From Sphingopyxis sp. OAS728 (lineage in GTDB: Bacteria; Pseudomonadota; Alphaproteobacteria; Sphingomonadales; Sphingomonadaceae): DNA of 64,000 bases. Positions 56,738-64,000 of this stretch are shown one piece after another. The notes beneath the pieces were generated by a model that ran no database searches, was not told where the DNA came from, and saw nothing but the letters and a program-made list of their open reading frames with translations. The position numbers and the translations under genes were made by a program. Each line of letters starts with the position of its first letter. Within the stretch, counting starts at the first letter, position 1. The DNA lies in the NCBI RefSeq assembly GCF_014873485.1, contig NZ_JADBDT010000001.1, forward strand, positions 3,038,001-3,102,000, given 5' to 3'.

Positions 56738-57223
56738 ATGACCGACGCGCCGCACCTGCTGATCGCCTGGCACAGCCGTACCGGCGGCAGCGAAGCGCTC
56801 GCGCGGGCGGCCGCCGAAGGCGCGCAAACCGCGGCGCTCGTCGCGGTGGCGGATGTAACGCCGGAGATGCTGCTGGCTGCGGGCGGCTATCTTTTCGTCG
56901 GCCCCGAAAATCTCGCCGCGCTCTCGGGCGCGATGAAGGAGATGTTCGACCGCTGTTACTACCCCTGTCTCGGCAAGCTCGAAGGGCGCCCCTATGCGAC
57001 GATCATCTGCGCGGGGTCGGACGGCGAGAACGCCCAGCGCCAGCTCGACCGCATCGCCACCGGCTGGCGGTTGAAGCGCGTCGCCGATCCCATCATCGTG
57101 AACACCGCTGCGCAGACCCCCGAAGCGATCCTTGCGCCGAAGATGATTGCCCCCAACCGTCTTGCCGAAGCGCACGACCTTGGCGCCGCGCTGGCCGAGG
57201 GCCTCGCCGCCGGAATCTTCTGA
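56738..57223 (+). CDS. Flavodoxin-like / NADPH-dependent FMN reductase family protein
   Basis: 161 residues. The flavodoxin phosphate-binding loop appears as WHSRTGGSEALARAAAEGA. Later strands YLFVGPENLAALSGAMKEMFD and IICAGSDGENAQRQLDRIA fit the fold. It would bind FMN; the redox partner is unknown. It lies between the alkyl sulfatase (divergent) and an exported protein (convergent, 4-bp gap). Confidence 0.82.
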   Translation: MTDAPHLLIAWHSRTGGSEALARAAAEGAQTAALVAVADVTPEMLLAAGGYLFVGPENLAALSGAMKEMFDRCYYPCLGKLEGRPYATIICAGSDGENAQRQLDRIATGWRLKRVADPIIVNTAAQTPEAILAPKMIAPNRLAEAHDLGAALAEGLAAGIF

Positions 57224-57227
57224 CGCC

Positions 57228-57980
57228 TCAGCCATCGGCCGCCGGGCACCCGCGCCAATGATCGGCAAGCGTCGCCTTCCACGCCGCTTCGCCATAATGG
57301 GTGCGGATCAGCCGGAGGCGGAAATCGCGATACTCGCTATGGTTGGCCAGCGGCAGCCGCACCTCGAGCAGCACCCCTGATCGCGCATCGAACCACATCG
57401 TCCCGCGCCCCGCCGCGCCCGACGCGCGATAGCGGATCGCTGGCCCGCCGAAATGGCGCACCCGCGCGCCGCCTTTCAGAAACATCCGCCCGCGATTGCT
57501 GAAATCGAACCCGTCGCCGCGGCTCAGGATCAGCGGCAGGTCAAACGAGAAATCCGCCAGCGCCCCCACCGCCTTGGGCGGATGCGCGGCCATATCGGCG
57601 AAGTCGAAATCATAGATGCGCCACGGCGGCCGTGCCGCGATCTCGAAACTCGGCGGCGCGTCGGCCGACCCGATCCGCGCGGCCAGCTTCGTGCCGTCGC
57701 CGCTCGCCGTGAGCCAGGCGAACGGTTGCTGCCGCAAATCGCGCGTCAGCCGTCCACCGACCAGCGCGGTCGCCTGCCCCGTCGCGGGATCGAGGGCCGC
57801 CGTCACATAAGCCGCGTTGGTGCAACGCGACTTTTCCTTCATCACCGCGACGCGGTCCGGCGCCTCGACAAAGACATGGATATCCTCGGCCTCGCTGCCG
57901 TCGCCGTTGGTGCGGCGATAATGATGCAACGGACGCATGTCCGGCCCGGCGAGGCTCGCGGCGATCAGCAGGCTCAACAT
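57228..57980 (-). CDS. Exported protein of unknown function
   Basis: 250 residues from ATG 57980, 6 bases after GGGAG; a GTG at 57983 is too close to the ribosome-binding site. Short signal peptide (MLSLLIAASLAG). The mature part is beta-rich (KEKSRCTNAAYVTAALD, GRLTRDLRQQPFAWLTASGD, GTMWFDARSGVLLEVRLPL) with no family recognised. The 5' leader contains a perfect 13-bp inverted repeat (57989-58020), which suggests specific control. It lies 62 bases downstream of glpX on the same strand. Confidence 0.72.
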   Translation of the reverse strand: MLSLLIAASLAGPDMRPLHHYRRTNGDGSEAEDIHVFVEAPDRVAVMKEKSRCTNAAYVTAALDPATGQATALVGGRLTRDLRQQPFAWLTASGDGTKLAARIGSADAPPSFEIAARPPWRIYDFDFADMAAHPPKAVGALADFSFDLPLILSRGDGFDFSNRGRMFLKGGARVRHFGGPAIRYRASGAAGRGTMWFDARSGVLLEVRLPLANHSEYRDFRLRLIRTHYGEAAWKATLADHWRGCPAADG

Positions 57981-57988
57981 CACGGGCT

Positions 57989-58020
57989 CCCAACTGTATT
58001 ATGAAATTAATACAGTTGGG
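57989..58020. promoter_or_regulatory. Perfect 13-bp inverted repeat, candidate operator
   Basis: CCCAACTGTATTA (57989-58001), spacer TGAAAT, TAATACAGTTGGG (58008-58020). The arms are exact reverse complements. It starts 9 bases upstream of the start codon of the exported protein and overlaps the edge of its GGGAG ribosome-binding site. It may be a repressor site or a leader hairpin that hides the ribosome-binding site. No regulator gene is next to it. Confidence 0.6.
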
Positions 58021-58041
58021 ACAGGTCCGTCAACCCGGTGG

Positions 58042-59013
58042 TCAGTGCGCGCGATGCTCGCCCTTAACCCAGCGCACGGTGCCCGACGAGGCGCGCATCA
58101 CGACCGTTTCGGTCGTCATCATGCCGTCGCGGCGGCGCTTGACGCCGCGCAGCAGCGATCCGTCGGTGACGCCGGTCGCGGCGAAGATGACATCGCCGCT
58201 GGCGAGGTCCTCGAGGTCATAGACGCGGTCGAGATCGTCGATGCCCCATTTTTTCGCGCGCAGCCGTTCGTCGTCGTTGCGGAACAGCAGGCGGCCCTTG
58301 AACTGGCCGCCGACGCAGCGCAGCGCCGCCGCGGCAAGCACGCCCTCGGGGGCGCCGCCCGATCCCATATAAATGTCGATATTAGTCTCGGGGTTGGTCG
58401 TCGCGATCACGCCTGCGACGTCGCCGTCGGGGATCAGCGCGACGCCGCAGCCGATCGCGCGCAACTCGCTGATGATCGTCTCGTGGCGCGGGCGGTCGAG
58501 CACACAGACGATAATCTGTTCGGGCTTGCAGCCCTTTTCGCGCGCGACGGCTTCGACATTCTGGCGCACGCTATTGTCGAAATTGACCACATTGGCCGAA
58601 TAGCCGGGGCCAACCGCGAGCTTGTCCATATAGACGTCGGGGGCGTTGAGGAGGCATCCCTCTTCGGCGATCGCGAGCACCGCGAGCGCGTTGGGGCCCG
58701 CCTTCGCGGTGATCGTCGTGCCTTCCAGCGGGTCGACCGCGATGTCGATCTTGGGGCCTTTGCCGGGAGCCATCCCGACCTTCTCGCCGATATAGAGCAT
58801 CGGCGCCTCGTCGCGTTCGCCTTCGCCGATGACGATCGTGCCGTCCATATAGAGCGTGTTGAACGCGGTGCGCATCGCCTCGACCGCGGCGGCATCGGCG
58901 GCCTTCTCGTCGCCACGTCCGATCAGCTTCGCGGCAGCGATCGCCGCGGCTTCGGTGACGCGCACCATTTCGAGTACGAGCACCCGGTCTAGGTTGCTGC
59001 CGGTATCCGTCAT
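58042..59013 (-). CDS. glpX: Class II fructose-1,6-bisphosphatase
   Basis: 323 residues, full length for GlpX. Motifs: GRGDEKAAD, GTIVIGEGERDEAP, AVDPLEGTT (metal-binding Asp and Glu), GSGGAPEGVLAAAAL. It converts fructose-1,6-bisphosphate to fructose-6-phosphate in gluconeogenesis. ATG 59013 starts the conserved sequence. It lies between hom and recJ, as in many alphaproteobacteria, though accessory genes separate them here. Confidence 0.96.
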   Translation of the reverse strand: MTDTGSNLDRVLVLEMVRVTEAAAIAAAKLIGRGDEKAADAAAVEAMRTAFNTLYMDGTIVIGEGERDEAPMLYIGEKVGMAPGKGPKIDIAVDPLEGTTITAKAGPNALAVLAIAEEGCLLNAPDVYMDKLAVGPGYSANVVNFDNSVRQNVEAVAREKGCKPEQIIVCVLDRPRHETIISELRAIGCGVALIPDGDVAGVIATTNPETNIDIYMGSGGAPEGVLAAAALRCVGGQFKGRLLFRNDDERLRAKKWGIDDLDRVYDLEDLASGDVIFAATGVTDGSLLRGVKRRRDGMMTTETVVMRASSGTVRWVKGEHRAH

Positions 59014-59074
59014 GTCTGCTGCTCTCCGTCTTTGGTCTTGCCTTGGCGCCCCGGTCGGGCATGGTGGGCGCCAT

Positions 59075-59551
59075 ATGGTCGCACGCCCCGCTTGTCGAGG
59101 ATACTTCGCCCGATTCGGAGCCGCTCTCGCGACGGCCTGTGTCATTGGCATGACGGCGCCCTCGGCCGGCGCGCAGATGGTTGGGCCACCAGCACCCCCG
59201 CCCCCCAAGTCCAAAGCCGACGAGGCGGCCGCAAAGGCCAAGGAAATGGTCGACCCGATCAAGCGCTGCAAACCCGCCGACGACGGCTCGATCAATGTGT
59301 GTGGCACCGACACCGAACGCCATCGGCTGTCGCCCGAACTGCGCGCGATCGCGAACGAGGGCCGCGAGGCGCCGCCGAAACTGCCGCGCGCCGAGGCGAA
59401 GGCGATGAGCCTCGACAAGCTCCCCTATAGTTGGATGTCGCTCGGCGGCCGGGCGAAACCCGGCCCCGAATATAATGAGCAGTTCGAAGCCATGAAGCGC
59501 GCGACCGACCCCGAAACGGGCACCCCGGCGGCGCCCGAAGAGGAGCCCTAG
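59075..59551 (+). CDS. Exported protein of unknown function
   Basis: 158 residues from ATG 59075. Signal peptide to about residue 33 (FGAALATACVIGMTAPSAGA-Q). The mature part has a proline stretch (GPPAPPPPKSKADEAA), two cysteines (KRCKPADDGS, NVCGTDTERH) and a Pro-Glu-rich C-terminus. Its KRCK...VCGTDxERHRLS layout recurs in sphingomonad exported proteins, but no function is known. The stop codon overlaps the convergent membrane gene by four bases. Confidence 0.75.
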   Translation: MVARPACRGYFARFGAALATACVIGMTAPSAGAQMVGPPAPPPPKSKADEAAAKAKEMVDPIKRCKPADDGSINVCGTDTERHRLSPELRAIANEGREAPPKLPRAEAKAMSLDKLPYSWMSLGGRAKPGPEYNEQFEAMKRATDPETGTPAAPEEEP

Positions 59552-60399
59552 GCAAAGACCTCGGCCACCGTCGCTGCGGGTGCGCTTGCGCGATAGAGGC
59601 CGGCCGGGATCAATATCTGGCCCAGGAAATAGAGCGCGAAGAGCAGGACCCAGCCGAGGCTCATCACCGTTTCGGCGAGCCCGCCGGGCGCGCTCGCGAT
59701 GATCACCGCGCCGTGCGCGACCAGCAACCCCGCGCCGAGAATCCCGAAGACCGCGCCATATAGAAGGTAAAAGCCGAAGAGGCGCCATTGCGCCGTGCGT
59801 GTGCGCCGCCACGATTCGGCGAAAGCCGATACCGGCTCGAGCGTCCCGCGTTCGCCCATGATCGCTCCGGCCAGGCAAAATCTCGTACCGATCCACGATC
59901 CGGCGAGCGCCGTCAGCAAGCGATGCGCCTCGAACAAGGGCGTGCCATATATCTGGCCGAAGCCGTCGAGGCCGACCAGAAGCAGGATCGGAAGCGTGGT
60001 CAGAAGGCCGAATCCGATGCCGAGCAACAGGTTGGCGAGCAGATAGGCGAAGCCGGCAACCATCCCGTACATGATTTCCGAAATATAGCCCTCGCGCATT
60101 TCGGCGAGAATGCCGTTCCACGCCGCGAGCATCGCCCCCGCGACGATCGCGGCGACGATTCCGAGTAGATAGAGCGGTCCGGTGATCGAGCCGCCGACGC
60201 GATACGACCAGGGATCGGACAGGATCGCCATCGCCGTGCGCAAGCTGAAGATCGGTTCGCTCGACAGCAAAAGAAAAGGCACCACGACGCCCAGCAGGAC
60301 ATAGGCGGCCAACATATTGCGATGCTCGACAGCCAGCGCCCGCGCCTCGGCCAGCCCGCGTCCGATTGAAATATCCATGATGCCCCCGTTCCCCGACAT
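59548..60399 (-). CDS. Multi-pass inner-membrane protein, function unknown
   Basis: 283 residues with about six membrane segments (for example MLAAYVLLGVVVPFLLL, LYLLGIVAAIVAGAML, GFGLLTTLPILLLVGL, FGFYLLYGAVFGILGAGLLV). Short basic loops such as FAESWRRTRTAQWRLFG join them. Resembles generic sphingomonad membrane proteins of the DUF975 kind, but I cannot assign a family with confidence. ATG 60378 is an alternative start. It lies between hom and glpX. Confidence 0.78.
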   Translation of the reverse strand: MSGNGGIMDISIGRGLAEARALAVEHRNMLAAYVLLGVVVPFLLLSSEPIFSLRTAMAILSDPWSYRVGGSITGPLYLLGIVAAIVAGAMLAAWNGILAEMREGYISEIMYGMVAGFAYLLANLLLGIGFGLLTTLPILLLVGLDGFGQIYGTPLFEAHRLLTALAGSWIGTRFCLAGAIMGERGTLEPVSAFAESWRRTRTAQWRLFGFYLLYGAVFGILGAGLLVAHGAVIIASAPGGLAETVMSLGWVLLFALYFLGQILIPAGLYRASAPAATVAEVFA

Positions 60400-60434
60400 C
60401 AGGCTTACCAGTGGGGCGGGCGATTACAAGCGGG

Positions 60435-61754
60435 TCAAAGCGCCAATATGGGCATATGCATCGGCGTGCCGACGACATGGTCCGACGCGGCGAGGGTCTC
60501 GAGTGCAGCGTGGATCGTGCTGGCCGGGCCCTCGTGGGTCACGAGCACGATCACGGCGCCGCTTTCGTCGTCGCTGCCGCGCTGGATCAGGCTCTCGATC
60601 GACACGCCGGCATCGCGCATCGCCGTCGCAATTTCGGCGAGCACGCCGATCCGGTCCTCGACGATCAGGCGCACATAATGTTTGCCGATACGCGCCCCCG
60701 CGTCGGCGACGGGCGCCGCGTCGAGCGAATCGACCGGCATCGCAAAGGCGGGCCCATATTCGTCGCGCGCGATGTCGATGATGTCGGCGACGATCGCCGA
60801 CGCCGTCGGCCCCGCGCCCGCGCCGGCGCCTTCGAAGAAGAGGCGGCCGACGAAATTGCCTTCGGCGACGACGGCATTCAATGCGCCCGGCACGTAGGCG
60901 AGCGGATGGTCGGCGGGGACAAGGCACGGCTGGACGTGCTGATACAGCCCGTTTCCGTCGCGCTCGGCCATGCCGATCAGGCGGACGCGATGCCCCAGCG
61001 CCTCGGCCTCGCGAATGTCGGCGGCGATCAACCCGCGGATGCCGTCGGCGGTCACCGCGCCGATATCGAGCCGTGTCCCGAAGCAGAGCGCGGCGAGGAT
61101 CGACAATTTATGCGCGGCGTCGATGCCGTCGACGTCGAAGGTCGGGTCCGCCTCGGCATAGCCTTCGGCCTGCGCGGCGGCGAGCGCATCGGCGAAGCTC
61201 GCGCCGTTCCGCTCCATCTGCGTCAGGATATAATTGCACGTGCCGTTGAGGATGCCATAGACGCGCGCGATCTCGTTCGCCGACGCGCCCTCGCGGATCG
61301 CCTTGATGACGGGAATCCCGCCCGCGACCGCGGCTTCATATTTTAGCGGTGTGTCTTTCTCTTCGGCGAGCCGCGCGAGATCCAGACCATGATGCGCAAT
61401 CATCGCCTTGTTCGCGGTGACCAGCGCCTTGCCCGCGCCGAGCGTGTGGCGCGCCAGCGTCAGCGCCGGGCCGTCGGCGCCGCCGATCATCTCGACGACG
61501 ACATCGACATCGTCGGCCGCGACCAGCGCATCCATATCGTCTTCCCAGCGATAGGGCGAAAGGTTGACGCCGCGATCCTTGTGGCGGTCGCGCGCGGACA
61601 GCGCGACGATCTCGATCGGCCGTCCGGCGCGGCGTGCGATCAGCTCGCGATTCGCCTCGAGCAGCCGCACCACCCCGCCACCGACGACGCCGATGCCGGC
61701 CAGCGCGACACGCAGCGGCGGACGGGGGGCGGTCGGGGCGGAATAGGGCGACAT
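60435..61754 (-). CDS. hom: Homoserine dehydrogenase
   Basis: 439 residues. NAD(P)-binding GIGVVGGGVVRLLEANREL, substrate-binding and catalytic regions (VTANKAMIAHHG, YEAAVAGGIPVIKAIREG, NGTCNYILT, GIDAAHKLSILAALCFG) and a C-terminal ACT domain (EDRIGVLAEIATAMRDAGVS) that likely senses threonine. It makes homoserine for threonine and methionine synthesis. The gene for aspartate kinase is not adjacent. Confidence 0.97.
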   Translation of the reverse strand: MSPYSAPTAPRPPLRVALAGIGVVGGGVVRLLEANRELIARRAGRPIEIVALSARDRHKDRGVNLSPYRWEDDMDALVAADDVDVVVEMIGGADGPALTLARHTLGAGKALVTANKAMIAHHGLDLARLAEEKDTPLKYEAAVAGGIPVIKAIREGASANEIARVYGILNGTCNYILTQMERNGASFADALAAAQAEGYAEADPTFDVDGIDAAHKLSILAALCFGTRLDIGAVTADGIRGLIAADIREAEALGHRVRLIGMAERDGNGLYQHVQPCLVPADHPLAYVPGALNAVVAEGNFVGRLFFEGAGAGAGPTASAIVADIIDIARDEYGPAFAMPVDSLDAAPVADAGARIGKHYVRLIVEDRIGVLAEIATAMRDAGVSIESLIQRGSDDESGAVIVLVTHEGPASTIHAALETLAASDHVVGTPMHMPILAL

Positions 61755-61831
61755 GCGGGGACTCCGATAAAGCGCGGAGCTGCGCCCCGCCGTTGCGAGC
61801 GCCCTATCGGCTTTTTGGACGGAAACAAGTC

Positions 61832-61852
61832 CGGCGCGCCTTAGGCGCGCCG
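61832..61852 (-). terminator. Hairpin terminator after the exported protein gene at 61863
   Basis: CGGCGCGCC (61832-61840) and GGCGCGCCG (61844-61852) are perfect reverse complements around a 3-base loop, starting 11 bases after the stop at 61863 on the minus strand. GACTTGTTT follows in the transcript direction. Confidence 0.65.
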
Positions 61853-61862
61853 AAGCAAATCT

Positions 61863-62741
61863 TTATCCCACCGGCTTGCGCGTACGCGTGCATTCGCCGA
61901 GCGCGCCGAGGATGACGCCATAGTCCGACGCCGCCTTGCGGCGATCCGCGGGCGCGGTGCCCGCGAGCTTGTTCAGCGGCAGCTGGCGCGGCAGCCCGCA
62001 GGCGAGCCGGTACCAGGCGAGCGTATTGCGCGCGGGTACGGCGGCCGACCCGTCGACGATCTCGCCGAACGCCGCGGCCCAGCGCCGCGATCCGTCGGCT
62101 GCGGTCAATATGGTCAGCGACACGGGTTCGCCGGTGCTGGTGTTGAGGAACAGCTGCGTCTCGCCCTCGCCGGGCAGCGTGCCGGGGACGTGGAAACCGT
62201 TGGCGATGCCGGTGATCGCGGGCGGGGCCCCCGGCTTGACGAGTTCGGTCAGCACCGCGCGCAGCTGCGCCTCGGTCGCCGGATCCCAGGGCAATTGCGC
62301 ATCGGGCGCGATCAGCCGGATGCTGCCCGTGTTGCTGCTGCCCGCCGTCGCGCCGGCGACGGGGCGGGCGAACAGCAGGACGGGCTGTTTTTTCTTGAGC
62401 TTCGGCGGTTTGCCCTTCGCGTCGAGCGGCAGGTCGACGAGATAGGAGATTCGCGCCGCCAGCGGCCCTGCGCCGCGAATCAGGCTTACAACGTCGGACT
62501 CGACATAGAATCGGGCATAGCCCGCCGCGACTCCGGGCGCCTGCGCCGGTTTGAGCACCGCGGCCTTATATATACGTGCGTGGAGCGCGATCGGTGCGGC
62601 GCTCGCCAGATCGGCGATGTCGGCATAGCTATACGGACTGGCGGCAGGCGCCGGGGTCGGCGCCTGCATCGCCGAAACACTCGGGATTCCAATAGTTAAG
62701 GCAAGAATGCCGGCGATGGCAGCCGGGTGGGGGAGGCGCAT
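61863..62741 (-). CDS. Exported protein of unknown function
   Basis: 292 residues from ATG 62741, which begins a signal peptide (MRLPHPAAIAGILALTIGIPSVSA); an in-frame ATG at 62762 adds seven non-signal residues. The mature protein contains LHARIYKAAVLKPAQAPGV, YLVDLPLDAKGKPPKLKKKQ and a C-terminal region with YRLACGLPRQLP and GALGECTRTRKP (two cysteines). No family recognised. It is followed by a hairpin terminator and diverges from tonB across a 270-bp gap in which no gene is seen. Confidence 0.75.
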   Translation of the reverse strand: MRLPHPAAIAGILALTIGIPSVSAMQAPTPAPAASPYSYADIADLASAAPIALHARIYKAAVLKPAQAPGVAAGYARFYVESDVVSLIRGAGPLAARISYLVDLPLDAKGKPPKLKKKQPVLLFARPVAGATAGSSNTGSIRLIAPDAQLPWDPATEAQLRAVLTELVKPGAPPAITGIANGFHVPGTLPGEGETQLFLNTSTGEPVSLTILTAADGSRRWAAAFGEIVDGSAAVPARNTLAWYRLACGLPRQLPLNKLAGTAPADRRKAASDYGVILGALGECTRTRKPVG

Positions 62742-63011
62742 GATCGATCCACTTTCCGTCATTTATGACACCGGTATCGGCGTTGAAATCCCCATCATGG
62801 GACAAGGCACATTAACCGCTGATAAAGGGTTTGCGAATGTGCCGCCACCGCGATAGGACGGGCCGCGAAGCGTCCGGCAAAAACATAACAAGCCGAACGT
62901 AGCGCCGTCGGGTCTCGCACAACGCATCGGAAATCATCCGGGCATTTGGCAACCGAACCCGTCGGCAGGGAATTGGTGTCAGGATGATCTAGCAAGGAGC
63001 GTCGTCCCTGA

Positions 63012-63668
63012 ATGGCTTATGGTGATAATGTCGACCCTAAAAATAGGGTAGTGGCGATTGTCTTGGTTGGTCTGCTCACTGCGGTTCTAGGCTATGGCCT
63101 GGTTAACGGCTTGAATATCAGTATCGTCAAGAAACTCGCCGAAAAATTGGATGTGGTGGACGTTGAAGAGCCGCCGCCGCCGGAGGAGCCCCCGCCGCCG
63201 CCGCCGCCAGACAACAAGCTGCCGCCGCCGCCGCCGGTTGTGACGCCGCCGTCGCCGATTCCGCCGCCGGTAACGACCAATACGGTCCAGTCGGTGCCGA
63301 AGGCGCCGCCGACGCCGCCCCCGCCCGTCTATACGCCGCCGGCACCCCCGGCGCCGCCGCCGACGCCCGACCTCAGTGCCGCCGGTACGCCGAAGGGCAA
63401 CCCGGGCCGCTGGGCGACGAACGACGACTATCCGGCCCGTGCGATGCGCGAAGAGCGTGAAGGCACCACCGGGTTCCGCGTCACCTATGGCGCCGATGGC
63501 CGTATCACTTCGTGTGACGTGACCGCGTCGAGCGGCCATGCCGATCTCGATGCCGAAACCTGCAAGCTTATCCAGCGCCGTGGCCGGTTCAACCCGGGCA
63601 AGGATCGCGCGGGTAACCCCGTGGGCGGCACGTACAGCAACCGTATCCGTTGGCAGATCCCGCGCTGA
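63012..63668 (+). CDS. tonB: TonB energy transducer
   Basis: 218 residues, AAGGAG upstream. One membrane segment at about residues 13-31 (VVAIVLVGLLTAVLGYGLV), then a long proline-rich periplasmic spacer (about 50-120, mostly Pro with Glu early and Ala/Thr later), and a TonB C-terminal domain with the GTTGFRVTYGADGRITSCDV and LIQRRGRFNPGKD segments. It transmits ion-gradient energy from ExbB-ExbD to outer-membrane receptors such as those at 15392-21163. The next gene is exbB. Confidence 0.92.
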   Translation: MAYGDNVDPKNRVVAIVLVGLLTAVLGYGLVNGLNISIVKKLAEKLDVVDVEEPPPPEEPPPPPPPDNKLPPPPPVVTPPSPIPPPVTTNTVQSVPKAPPTPPPPVYTPPAPPAPPPTPDLSAAGTPKGNPGRWATNDDYPARAMREEREGTTGFRVTYGADGRITSCDVTASSGHADLDAETCKLIQRRGRFNPGKDRAGNPVGGTYSNRIRWQIPR

Positions 63669-63726
63669 TCGCGCGACCGGATCTGTGTTTCGAACTTATC
63701 GAATATTTTGAGAGGGATTTTCCAGT

Positions 63727-64000
63727 ATGTTTAATCTGATCGCAAATGCCGCCGCTGCGGCAGCACCGGCCCACGACGCGGGGCTCAGCCTGATGCCCGC
63801 CGCGATGTGCGTGAAGGAAGAAGGCGCGAGCCCCTACGGTCTCGTTCCCGCGCTGTGCGAAGGCGGCATCGTCTCGCAGGTCACTTTCCTCGTCCTGCTG
63901 ATCATGTTCGTCGGCACGCTCTACATCCTGTTCACCAAGCTGTTCGAACAGAACAAGGTGATGAACCAGGGCAAGGCCGTCGACGCCAACTTCTGGCGCG
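63727..64000 (+). CDS. exbB: ExbB/TolQ/MotA-family proton channel (3' end outside window)
   Basis: The first 91 residues are present. GAGAGGGA lies 8 bases before ATG 63727. An N-terminal alanine-rich part and then a membrane segment (VSQVTFLVLLIMFVGTLYILF) are followed by a charged cytoplasmic start, as in ExbB. It follows tonB by 58 bases on the same strand; exbD probably follows beyond the window. Tetrameric or pentameric ExbB with ExbD powers TonB. Confidence 0.85.
   Translation, partial: MFNLIANAAAAAAPAHDAGLSLMPAAMCVKEEGASPYGLVPALCEGGIVSQVTFLVLLIMFVGTLYILFTKLFEQNKVMNQGKAVDANFWR

Noticed and set aside
62795..62995. Short minus-strand frame in the gap before tonB
   Set aside because: 66 codons without ribosome-binding site, domain or signal; the gap more likely holds divergent promoters.
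63163..63370. Repeated GCC/CCG-rich tract resembling a DNA repeat array
   Set aside because: It is the codon pattern of the TonB proline spacer, not a CRISPR or tandem-repeat array.

Overview
The window is GC-rich, tightly packed chromosomal DNA from an alphaproteobacterium, most likely a sphingomonad such as Sphingopyxis or a relative. The clues are two large TonB-dependent receptors in tandem, the DUF3576-leuS-lptE-holA block, a fused alpha/beta E1 dehydrogenase, a ligase-associated helicase with PdeM, alphaproteobacterial palindromic repeats of the CCCCGGACTTGATCCGGGG type, and many 4-base stop/start overlaps (ATGA, GTGA, TTGA). The genus is inferred. No rRNA, transposase, integrase, phage gene or CRISPR array was seen.

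Layout. 1-2431: ankyrin protein (cut by the window edge), then SCO1, UPF0260 and a YgjP-like metallopeptidase. 2432-7718: PBP1A, the 3' relic of an msrB gene, and a three-gene operon of type III polyketide synthase, methyltransferase and FAD oxidoreductase. 7805-10359: DUF4402 protein, YggS, a ThiE-like protein and a possible outer-membrane protein. 10637-15278: DUF3576, leuS, lptE, holA. 15392-21163: two paralogous TonB receptors separated by a strong terminator. 21316-25588: PdeM nuclease, retropepsin-like protease and ligase-associated helicase. 25672-25859: palindromic repeats. 25905-27177: SRPBCC/ArsR/VOC operon. 27278-31307: glutaminase, RlpA, gyrB. 31415-33360: lipoproteins, a second copy of the palindromic repeat and one gene that looks low in GC. 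33363-40161: a seven-gene operon, DUF4129-DUF4350-MoxR-DUF58-SpoIIM-RDD-nitroreductase. 40294-43544: fused E1 dehydrogenase plus FabD-like acyltransferase. 43713-46498: LuxR-type regulator with a degenerate receiver, and an S9 peptidase with a readable promoter. 46904-50577: type I secretion ABC protein and adaptor. 50587-50787: two tRNA-Glu genes. 50881-61754: recJ, two PH-domain membrane proteins, alkyl sulfatase, flavodoxin-like protein, glpX and hom with accessory genes between them. 61863-64000: exported protein, then tonB and exbB (cut by the window edge).

How the parts fit. Much of the window concerns the cell envelope: PBP1A and RlpA for peptidoglycan, LptE for LPS export, TonB/ExbB energising receptors like the two at 15-21 kb, the type I exporter, and probably the MoxR/DUF58 operon, which combines an AAA+ ATPase, a vWA-like protein and several membrane proteins. 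The polyketide operon may make a membrane phenolic lipid or alkylpyrone. Housekeeping information genes (leuS, holA, gyrB, recJ, tRNA-Glu) are interspersed.

The least explained loci are the protease inside the helicase/PdeM operon, the E1-plus-FabD pair without E2 or E3, the seven-gene MoxR operon, the degenerate-receiver regulator, and a perfect 13-bp inverted repeat at 57989-58020.
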